Shown here piece after piece: positions 13,367 through 20,485 of a stretch of 28,333 bases of DNA. The DNA is from an uncultured Oscillospiraceae bacterium. Lineage in GTDB: Bacteria > Bacillota > Clostridia > Oscillospirales > Acutalibacteraceae. Where the stretch lies: NCBI GenBank assembly GCA_902490735.1, contig CABUFC010000010.1, positions 1 to 28,333 of the forward strand, read 5' to 3'. Position numbers and translations under genes: made by a program. A model generated the notes under the pieces. It was not told the origin of the DNA, ran no database searches, and saw nothing but the letters and a program-made list of their open reading frames with translations. Position 1 is the first letter of the stretch. Every line of letters begins with the position of its first letter.

Positions 13367-15955
13367 ATGAAAACTGTTAAACTGACCAATCAAAAAAACT
13401 CATTAAGTATTAAGCAATGTATATCAGTTGCTCCAAAAAGCGAAACTGTAAAAAGCAAAATCAATAACGGGTCGTTTGAATATATGGTTAAAGACCGTTA
13501 TATTTATACGATGCAGGACAAGTGGTATCACGACGGCTGGTATGCTTCCGATGCGTTTAAAACCTACGGTAACGTAACGGATGAAATGTCTCACAGCGGT
13601 AAGCAGTGTTTAAAATGCGACTTTAGAAATACTATTCTTATGAAATTTGTCGATGTAGAGCCGCATACCGATTATGTTTTCAGTTTTTATTATTATTTTA
13701 AATCAGATGAAAACAGCAGAAAAACCCCTCTTATTAACTATGTTTGCGTAGCCAATCCCGAAAGTGAAATGACAGCCTGCAACGGTGAATGGTGGGAAGG
13801 CCTTGGTTTGCCATATAAATTTGATTATTATGACGGCTTTGTAGATAGCGGAATTAAAACCGTTCACGATAGGTGGACAAGGGTTGATTTCGAATTTAAT
13901 TCAAAACAATATAGTAAAGTTAAACTTGCAATTCAGTATTCTGCCGCCAATCATGAAACTGCACCGATCTATCTTGATGATATTGTATTGTATGATAAAG
14001 CTTCAATAGATGACGGAAGTGCTTGCCTTGATGTTCCGGCAGGAATATCCGTAAATTCTGTAAAAATTAATAACGACGACGGCGTAGGCCTTGAATACGA
14101 GCTTGAAATAGATAGAGAAAAGCTTCTTTCTGACTTTACCGATGTAAATATTAAAGAACTCGGCGTAGAAGTCGGTTTTGAAAACGGTCCGTTTAAAGGA
14201 GTTACTGTAGACGGCAGCGAAAGTATTCTTGTTACGGGTATTGCCGACGATAAAGTCGATAAAAAGATTTTATTTAAGCCTTATGCTATACTATCTAACG
14301 GCAAAAAACTTTATTCGTATTATGTAACTTCTTCCGTTTTAGATGTTTTAATGGAAATAGTTAATAACAAGGTAAAAGACGAGCAATTTGTTGAAAATGA
14401 AGAAACGGTAAATAAAATAACAGAGCTTGCAAAACAAAGCGATAGCATTTATGCTTTGCCTGTATATAATGATAAAGGAATTTACGGTGAAACCATAAGC
14501 GCCATGAATATGGGCGTTTATCATCTAACCGCGTACATGAAAGATGACGCCGGCAGGCAATACACCCAAAAAATGATAGACGACGAAATGGATAGGCTTG
14601 AACATATCGGCATAACTGCAGTAAGATCAATGTTCCGTTCGACTTGGGCGGCGCCCGAAGATGAAGAGTTTTGCGGTTGGAACTGGGAAAGCGAAAATAT
14701 GCGTGCCATGTACAAAGCGGCCAAGGATGTTAAAGACAGAGGCATTGATATTATTTTAACCTGTGGCTGGCTAATTGATTATTATGCTTTTGACGAGCTT
14801 CCGTATGTATGGTATAGAGATCATAAATATCTGCGCGGCGATGGCGAAGACTTTTACGGCGAAAGTGACGGCGTTGATTTTACCGGACTTAATGACCACG
14901 AAATTAGAATTAAAAAGGCTTCACTGCGGTACGGAGAATGGGTATCGCAGGGAATTAAGGCATTCTTTGACCGCGGACTTGATAATGTAAAATATGCACT
15001 TGTCTTCACAGAACCACGTTGGAACCTCTATACATTCCCTACATGGTCTCAAGACTATGTTGAAATGGTAATAGGATTAAACCAAAAGCTTAAAGAACAC
15101 GGGCTTCGCGATAAGATTCAAATTATAGGACCAAATCAGTCGCCAATATCCTCAACCGACAAGTCGAAAATACTGCTCGATTATGTCCTTAAGCATATAC
15201 CTGACAAGAATATGATTGATATCTATTCTTCTCATACCGGCTTTGGCATTACAGGAATGAACCCTATGGATTGCGCGTCAATACCGGATGCCGCATATGA
15301 TTTTCTTGATGTGGCTTTTAAAAATTTGCAGAGTTTAATTCGCGAAAACGGATGTGATAAAAACCTGTTTTCGGATGAGTTGTTTGTAGGCGAAAAAGAC
15401 TTTCCTCTTGACAAGCGCCGCCATCAGGGACCGCTGGTTGTAAATAATGCTATTGCGGCCATTAAGCATCACATTTACGGCATTTCATATTGGTCGATAT
15501 TTGATCAGCTGTGGCCTAATTCTCATTCCGAAACGGTGGAATTCCGCGACGGCGTTCATTGCACCGGTATGGCAAACGATTTAAAATACAGCTACGTTCC
15601 GCATATTGAATATTATGCCGTGGGACTGTTCGGACGATATGTAAAAGGGCTAAATCAAACTATTGAAACCGATTTTAAGGTAGGCCGCGAGCTGTATTAT
15701 ACAATGCTCACTAACGAAGACGGCATAATAACCGTTGCGGTTGCAAATACCGGAATTACGGCAAAAGCAATTGACCTTGAGTTTAAAAAGGATATCAACC
15801 AGCAACTTAACCGCCATATGTTTGGCGGATATATCACCGTTCCGGATGAACGCGGTAAGCTTGCAGGTATTGATAAAACCTTTGATGTAAAAGACCATTT
15901 GTTTGATGTCATTCCTGCTTGTTCTGTAGTAATTTATACTAACCGCAAAGACTAA
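13367..15955 (+). CDS. Putative clan GH-A glycoside hydrolase with N-terminal carbohydrate-binding-like domain
   Basis: Protein of 862 residues that I cannot assign to a numbered family. The N-terminal 215 or so residues look like a CBM4/22-type jelly roll (NGSFEYMV, then GWYASDAF and ending IYLDDIVLYD). A linker beta domain spans about 230-325. A (beta/alpha)8-like region begins near 370 (MNMGVYHLTAYM, then IDIILTCGWLIDYYAF). ALVFTEPRWN supplies Glu549, a good acid/base candidate, and LFSDELFVGE supplies Glu671, a good nucleophile candidate; their order and distance fit clan GH-A. GISYWSIFDQLW and a C-terminal beta domain follow. No signal peptide is present. It lies downstream of the GH2 gene with its own extended -10 promoter and probably acts on the same imported glycan. 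Confidence 0.7.
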   Translation: MKTVKLTNQKNSLSIKQCISVAPKSETVKSKINNGSFEYMVKDRYIYTMQDKWYHDGWYASDAFKTYGNVTDEMSHSGKQCLKCDFRNTILMKFVDVEPHTDYVFSFYYYFKSDENSRKTPLINYVCVANPESEMTACNGEWWEGLGLPYKFDYYDGFVDSGIKTVHDRWTRVDFEFNSKQYSKVKLAIQYSAANHETAPIYLDDIVLYDKASIDDGSACLDVPAGISVNSVKINNDDGVGLEYELEIDREKLLSDFTDVNIKELGVEVGFENGPFKGVTVDGSESILVTGIADDKVDKKILFKPYAILSNGKKLYSYYVTSSVLDVLMEIVNNKVKDEQFVENEETVNKITELAKQSDSIYALPVYNDKGIYGETISAMNMGVYHLTAYMKDDAGRQYTQKMIDDEMDRLEHIGITAVRSMFRSTWAAPEDEEFCGWNWESENMRAMYKAAKDVKDRGIDIILTCGWLIDYYAFDELPYVWYRDHKYLRGDGEDFYGESDGVDFTGLNDHEIRIKKASLRYGEWVSQGIKAFFDRGLDNVKYALVFTEPRWNLYTFPTWSQDYVEMVIGLNQKLKEHGLRDKIQIIGPNQSPISSTDKSKILLDYVLKHIPDKNMIDIYSSHTGFGITGMNPMDCASIPDAAYDFLDVAFKNLQSLIRENGCDKNLFSDELFVGEKDFPLDKRRHQGPLVVNNAIAAIKHHIYGISYWSIFDQLWPNSHSETVEFRDGVHCTGMANDLKYSYVPHIEYYAVGLFGRYVKGLNQTIETDFKVGRELYYTMLTNEDGIITVAVANTGITAKAIDLEFKKDINQQLNRHMFGGYITVPDERGKLAGIDKTFDVKDHLFDVIPACSVVIYTNRKD

Positions 15956-15958
15956 AAC

Positions 15959-15991
15959 AAAAAGCCTTAAGCTATGCGCTTAAGGCTTTTT
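15959..15991. terminator. Bidirectional terminator
   Basis: A 14-bp perfect stem (15959-15972 with 15978-15991) with loop TATGC and A5/T5 ends lies between the convergent hydrolase and GGGtGRT genes. Confidence 0.93.
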
Positions 15992-16006
15992 AAATAAAAC
16001 TGTTAT

Positions 16007-17005
16007 TTATTTGCTTGCTTCTTCAACAGCAACAGCAACGGCAACGGTAGCACCAACCATGGGGTTGTTGCCCATGCCGATAAGTCCCATCATTTCAACG
16101 TGAGCGGGAACAGAGGAGGAGCCTGCAAACTGAGCGTCAGAGTGCATTCTGCCCATTGTGTCGGTCATGCCGTACGAAGAAGGACCGGCAGCCATATTAT
16201 CAGGATGAAGGGTTCTTCCCGTGCCACCGCCGGATGCAACGGAGAAGTAAGATTTTCCGTTTTCAATGCACCATTTTTTGTATGTGCCGGCAACAGGATG
16301 CTGGAAACGGGTGGGGTTTGTAGAGTTTCCGGTAATGGAAACGCCAACTTTTTCAAGACGCATAATGGCTACGCCTTCCGGAACATTATCTGCGCCGTAG
16401 CATTTAACGTCTGAACGAGGGCCTTTTGAGAATGGTTTTTCGGATATAACGGTAACTTCTTCGGTATAAGGGTCAAATTTTGTTTCGACATAAGTAAATC
16501 CGTTAATTCTGGAAATGATATATGCCGCGTCTTTGCCTAGTCCGTTTAAAATAACACGAAGGGGTTTTACTCTGACTTTGTTAGCGTTAAGGGCTATTTT
16601 TATAGCGCCTTCAGCCGCCGCAAAGGATTCGTGGCCTGCTAAAAAGCAGAAGCATTCAGTTTCTTCAGATAAAAGCATTTTGCCAAGGTTTCCGTGCCCG
16701 AGGCCTACTTTTCTGTTTTCGGCAACAGAACCCGGAATACAAAAGCTTTGAAGCCCAATACCGATAGCCGCTGCAGCATCGGAAGCTTTAGTGCAGCCTT
16801 TTTTAATGGCGATTGCCGCGCCTACGGTATAAGCCCAAATTGCATTTTCAAAGCAAATGGGTTGGGTTTCTCTTACGATTTTGTCGCAATCGATTCCTTT
16901 GTCTAACGTGATCTTTTTGCACTCTTCAATAGAAGAAATGCCGTACTCTTTAAGTACGCTGTTGATTTTGTCTACTCTTCTTTCATATCCTTCAAATAAA
17001 CTCAT
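16007..17005 (-). CDS. GGGtGRT family protein
   Basis: Protein of 332 residues starting MSLFEGYERRV at 17005 behind AGGAGG. The longer frame to 17059 overlaps the upstream gene and lacks a binding site. The family name comes from the glycine-rich loop seen here as VASGGGTGRTLHPDN, in the last third. Other conserved-looking parts are GLGHGNLGKMLL, CFLAGHESFAAAEGAIK and a Gly/Met-rich end (MMGLIGMGNNPMVGAT). No catalytic mechanism is known to me. It is 13 bases downstream of the NifU-like gene, and this pairing is characteristic in Clostridia, so the two products probably act together. It is cytoplasmic, with no signal peptide. Confidence 0.88.
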   Translation of the reverse strand: MSLFEGYERRVDKINSVLKEYGISSIEECKKITLDKGIDCDKIVRETQPICFENAIWAYTVGAAIAIKKGCTKASDAAAAIGIGLQSFCIPGSVAENRKVGLGHGNLGKMLLSEETECFCFLAGHESFAAAEGAIKIALNANKVRVKPLRVILNGLGKDAAYIISRINGFTYVETKFDPYTEEVTVISEKPFSKGPRSDVKCYGADNVPEGVAIMRLEKVGVSITGNSTNPTRFQHPVAGTYKKWCIENGKSYFSVASGGGTGRTLHPDNMAAGPSSYGMTDTMGRMHSDAQFAGSSSVPAHVEMMGLIGMGNNPMVGATVAVAVAVEEASK

Positions 17006-17018
17006 TGTAGCGTACCTC

Positions 17019-17711
17019 CTATTCCTTGCGCGGATCAATGTACTTGGCGGCTTCAGCAAATCTGCCGTAAGTACCTTTTGATTTTTCGTATGCTTCGTTA
17101 GGCTCCATGCCTTTTTTAATAAAGTCTGTCATTTTGCCAAGCGATACAAACTCGTAACCGATAACTTCGTCGTTTTCGTCAAGAGCCATTCTTGTACAGT
17201 AACCTTCGGTCATTTCAAGGTATCTAACACCTTTAGATTTTGTGCCGTACATAGTACCAACCATGCTTCTTGCACCTTTTCCAAGATCTTCCATGCCGGC
17301 ACCTATTACAAGGCCGCCTTCAGAAAATGCCGACTGGCTTCTGCCGTATACAATCTGCAGGAAGAGTTCGCGCATAGCAGTATTTATTGCGTCGCAAACA
17401 AGGTCGGTATTTAAAGCTTCAAGTAATGTTTTGCCGGGAAGAATTTCGGCTGCCATAGCGGCCGAGTGCGTCATACCCGAACAACCGATAGTTTCAACAA
17501 GCGCTTCTTCAATAATGCCGTCTTTAACGTTTAAAGAAAGCTTGCATGCGCCCTGTTGAGGTGCGCACCAACCTACACCGTGTGTGTATGCTGAAATGTC
17601 AGTAATTTGTTTTGCTTCGACCCATTTTCCTTCTTCGGGAATGGGAGCCGGTCCGTGATGAGGCCCTTTTGCTACGGGACACATATTCTGGACTTCTAAT
17701 GAATAGTTCAT
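17019..17711 (-). CDS. NifU/IscU-like iron-sulfur scaffold family protein
   Basis: Protein of 230 residues related to the NifU N-terminal scaffold fold. Key segments are GVGWCAPQQGACKLSL, VETIGCSGMTHSAAMAAEI (the usual scaffold Cys followed by the small-residue helix) and LVCDAINTAM. Cysteines also occur in NMCPVAKG and GYCTRMAL. The C-terminal 90 residues go beyond a plain scaffold and carry a conserved-looking GKMTDFIKKGMEP segment. The ATG at 17711 has AAAGGAG upstream. It is first in a two-gene operon with the GGGtGRT gene and has a recognizable promoter. Whether it really holds a cluster is unproven; a standard IscU/SufU role is less likely because the usual sufBCD or iscS partners are not here. 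Confidence 0.82.
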   Translation of the reverse strand: MNYSLEVQNMCPVAKGPHHGPAPIPEEGKWVEAKQITDISAYTHGVGWCAPQQGACKLSLNVKDGIIEEALVETIGCSGMTHSAAMAAEILPGKTLLEALNTDLVCDAINTAMRELFLQIVYGRSQSAFSEGGLVIGAGMEDLGKGARSMVGTMYGTKSKGVRYLEMTEGYCTRMALDENDEVIGYEFVSLGKMTDFIKKGMEPNEAYEKSKGTYGRFAEAAKYIDPRKE

Positions 17712-17750
17712 GAATGCTTAACTCCTTTCAAGCAATTAGATTGCAATAAC

Positions 17751-17779
17751 ATTATAAATAAAAAATATAAAAAATACAA
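17751..17779 (-). promoter_or_regulatory. Promoter of the NifU-like/GGGtGRT operon
   Basis: On the minus strand TTGTAT (forward 17774-17779), a 17-base spacer and TATAAT (forward 17751-17756) lie 40 bases before the start codon. Confidence 0.68.
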
Positions 17780-17816
17780 GAGAAAAACCAATATTTGTTT
17801 ATTTTTTAACAATAGT

Positions 17817-17845
17817 TTGACATAAAGTTCGGTTTAGTATAATAT
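17817..17845 (+). promoter_or_regulatory. Promoter of the flavin reductase gene
   Basis: TTGACA (17817-17822) precedes TATAAT (17838-17843, 15-base spacer) or the overlapping TAATAT (17840-17845, 17-base spacer). Confidence 0.68.
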
Positions 17846-17875
17846 TTGTATATAAAAAACAAAAGGAGAAAAGGT

Positions 17876-18391
17876 ATGTTTGCTAAATTAAATCCTAAAA
17901 GTTTAAATGAAAACTTTTTTAAAACAATAGGCGACGAATGGATGTTAATAACAGCCGGCGACAATAAAAATCACAATATGATGACGGCGTCCTGGGGATT
18001 TTTCGGTATTATATGGGGAAAGCCTTCCGCTGTTGTTGCCGTAAGGCCGCAACGTTATACACTTAAATTTTTAAATAATAACGACTATTTTACCCTGTCG
18101 TTTTATGGTGATAAAAAGTATATACACGAGGTATGCGGCACTATGTCCGGCAAAGATATTAACAAAACCGAAAAGTTAGGTTTGCATCCGATTTCAGATG
18201 AAGACACCGGCGCTGTATATTTTAAAGAAGCAAGACTCGTTTTTGTTTGCCGAAAGGTTTATTGCGGAAAATTACAAAAAGACAATTTTTTAGATAATAG
18301 TATTTATAAAAAGAATTATCCCGCAGATGATTTGCATTCAATGTTTATAGGTGAAATAGTTTCGGTATTAAAGAACGATGAGCAGGTTTAA
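17876..18391 (+). CDS. Flavin reductase family protein
   Basis: Protein of 171 residues starting MFAKLNPKSL at 17876 with AAAAGGAG upstream; the longer frame to 17846 runs into the promoter. It fits the FMN-binding flavin reductase-like split barrel: DEWMLITAGDNKNHNMMTAS with GKPSAVVAVRPQRYT is the usual phosphate and isoalloxazine-binding part, and HSMFIGEIVSVL the last strand. Such proteins use NAD(P)H to reduce FMN or FAD, or simply bind flavin; the partner enzyme is not apparent. It stands alone between two promoters. Its stop codon lies inside the loop of its terminator. Confidence 0.85.
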   Translation: MFAKLNPKSLNENFFKTIGDEWMLITAGDNKNHNMMTASWGFFGIIWGKPSAVVAVRPQRYTLKFLNNNDYFTLSFYGDKKYIHEVCGTMSGKDINKTEKLGLHPISDEDTGAVYFKEARLVFVCRKVYCGKLQKDNFLDNSIYKKNYPADDLHSMFIGEIVSVLKNDEQV

Positions 18392-18408
18392 ACCTGCTCA
18401 TTTTAATT
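18378..18408 (+). terminator. Terminator overlapping the flavin reductase stop codon
   Basis: A 24-base perfect palindrome (18378-18401) with 9-bp arms ATGAGCAGG/CCTGCTCAT around TTTAAA is followed by TTTTAATT. Its left arm encodes the last residues of the flavin reductase, and the TAA stop lies in the loop. Confidence 0.8.
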
Positions 18409-18428
18409 CCACATTTATTATTTTTTAC

Positions 18429-18458
18429 TTGACACAACTACTAGATATAGTATATATT
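18429..18458 (+). promoter_or_regulatory. Promoter of the topoisomerase B and A genes
   Basis: TTGACA (18429-18434), an 18-base spacer and TATATT (18453-18458), 34 bases before the start at 18492. Confidence 0.66.
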
Positions 18459-18491
18459 TATAATGTATATATTCTATTAAGGAGCGTATTA

Positions 18492-20474
18492 ATGTCTGAA
18501 AAGAGCGCGGATTACGGTAACGAAAGCATTAAAAAACTTGAAGGCGCTGAACGCGTAAGAAAACGTCCGGCAGTTATTTTTGGTTCTGACGGGCTTGACG
18601 GCTGCGAGCATTCGGTTTTTGAAATTATATCTAACTCCATAGACGAAGCAAGAGAAGGTTACGGTAAAAAGATAATCGTAACCTATTTTGAGGATAATTC
18701 AATTGAAGTAAGAGATTTTGGACGCGGAGTTCCGGTTGACTTTAACCAAAACGAAAACTGTTACAACTGGGAGCTTTTATATTGTGAAATGTATGCGGGC
18801 GGCAAGTACAAAACAGGGGATGGAGAAAATTATCAGTTTTCATTAGGTCTTAACGGCCTGGGACTTTGTGCTACCCAATATACGTCCGAGTATATGGATG
18901 TCGAGATTAAGCGTGACGGCTTTAAATATACTCTGCATTTTGAAAAAGGTGAAAATGTCGGCGGGCTTAAAAAAGAGGAATATACCGGTAAGGATACCGG
19001 CACAGTAACAAGATGGAAACCGGATCTTGATGTATTTACCGATATTGCAATTCCGGACGAATATTTTGAGGATATTTTAAGACGGCAGTCTGTTGTAAAC
19101 GACGGGCTTGTATTTACCTTTAAAAAGCAAAACGGCTCACATTTTGAGACAAAAGAATTCTGCTATAAAAACGGCATTGTAGATTATTTAAACGAATTTG
19201 TCGGAGAGGATTTTTTAACACCCGTACAATTCGCTCAAACCGAACGTAAAGGCCGCGACCGTGCTGACAAAGACGAATACAAAGTAAAAATAAATTTAGC
19301 ATACTGTTTTTCAAATAAAAAGCAGCTAAGAGATTATTATCATAACTCAAGCTGGCTCGAGCATGGCGGCGCTCCCGAAAAGGCGGTTAGATATGCGTTG
19401 ACCTCTCAAATTGACGCTTATTTAAAACAGAATAATAAATATCAAAAAAACGAGAGCAGAATAACATTTTCCGATGTTGAGGAATGCCTTGTAATAGTTA
19501 TTTCTTCTTTCTCCACAGAAACATCCTACGAAAATCAAACAAAAAAGGCAATTACAAATAAGTTTATATATGAAGCTATGGCCGACTTTTTAAAGCACAC
19601 CCTTGAAGTTTATTTTATTGAAAATAAACCTCAGGCTGAAAAAATTGCGGAGCAGGTGCTAATAAATAAGCGCAGTCGCGAACGAAGTGAACGCGAAAGG
19701 CTTAATATTAAAAAAACGTTGCAGTCTTCAAACGAACTTACCAACCGTGTGCAAAAGTTTGTAGATTGCAGAAGCCGCAATACCGCAGAACGCGAACTAT
19801 ATATAGTTGAAGGCGATTCGGCGCTTGGCTCTTGCAAACTTGCGCGTGACGCCGCTTTTCAGGCTATAATGCCGGTGCGCGGGAAAATTTTAAACTGCCT
19901 TAAAGCAGAGTATGATAAAATTTTTAAAAGCGAGATTATTACCGATCTTTTAAAAGTACTCGGTTGCGGAGTTGAAGTAAAAAGCAAAGCAAATAAAAAC
20001 CTGTCAACATTTAATTTAGATAATTTGCGTTGGGAAAAGATTGTTATTTGTACCGACGCCGATGTTGATGGCTTTCATATCAGAACCCTAATTTTAACTA
20101 TGATTTATCGGCTTATGCCTACTTTAATAAAAGAGGGAAAAGTATATATTGCGGAAACTCCTCTTTACGAAATAAACACTAAGGATATGACCTTTTTTGC
20201 CTATGACGAAAACGAGAAGAAAGAGATTTTAGACACTATAGGCAATCAAAAATACACTTTGCAACGCTCAAAAGGACTCGGTGAAAACCAGCCGGATATG
20301 ATGAATCTTACTACTATGAACCCTAAAACCCGACGTTTAATAAAGATTTTGCCCGAGGACGCTGAAAAAACAAGCGAAATGTTCGATTTGCTGTTGGGGG
20401 ACAATTTAAGCGGACGAAAAGATTATATTCAGGATAATGGATATCTTTATCTTGAAGACGCAGATTTAAGTTAA
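18492..20474 (+). CDS. Type IIA DNA topoisomerase subunit B (GyrB/ParE-like, divergent)
   Basis: ATPase subunit of 660 residues. The GHKL ATP site is recognizable: EIISNSIDEA (near 45-55), DFGRGVPVD, and GLNGLGLCATQYTSE. The TOPRIM metal site has Glu440 in VEGDSALGS and Asp522, Asp524 and Asp526 in DADVDGFHIRT. The ending GRKDYIQDNG matches the family tail. It differs from standard GyrB: the usual RKRPGMYIGS reads RKRPAVIFGS, and the Gly-rich EGDSAGGSAKQGRD reads EGDSALGSCKLARD. This suggests a ParE-like or third type II enzyme, not the main gyrase. The ATG at 18492 follows AAGGAG; the longer frame starts within the upstream terminator. The A subunit follows after 11 bases. Confidence 0.88.
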   Translation: MSEKSADYGNESIKKLEGAERVRKRPAVIFGSDGLDGCEHSVFEIISNSIDEAREGYGKKIIVTYFEDNSIEVRDFGRGVPVDFNQNENCYNWELLYCEMYAGGKYKTGDGENYQFSLGLNGLGLCATQYTSEYMDVEIKRDGFKYTLHFEKGENVGGLKKEEYTGKDTGTVTRWKPDLDVFTDIAIPDEYFEDILRRQSVVNDGLVFTFKKQNGSHFETKEFCYKNGIVDYLNEFVGEDFLTPVQFAQTERKGRDRADKDEYKVKINLAYCFSNKKQLRDYYHNSSWLEHGGAPEKAVRYALTSQIDAYLKQNNKYQKNESRITFSDVEECLVIVISSFSTETSYENQTKKAITNKFIYEAMADFLKHTLEVYFIENKPQAEKIAEQVLINKRSRERSERERLNIKKTLQSSNELTNRVQKFVDCRSRNTAERELYIVEGDSALGSCKLARDAAFQAIMPVRGKILNCLKAEYDKIFKSEIITDLLKVLGCGVEVKSKANKNLSTFNLDNLRWEKIVICTDADVDGFHIRTLILTMIYRLMPTLIKEGKVYIAETPLYEINTKDMTFFAYDENEKKEILDTIGNQKYTLQRSKGLGENQPDMMNLTTMNPKTRRLIKILPEDAEKTSEMFDLLLGDNLSGRKDYIQDNGYLYLEDADLS

Positions 20475-20485
20475 AGGAGAATACG

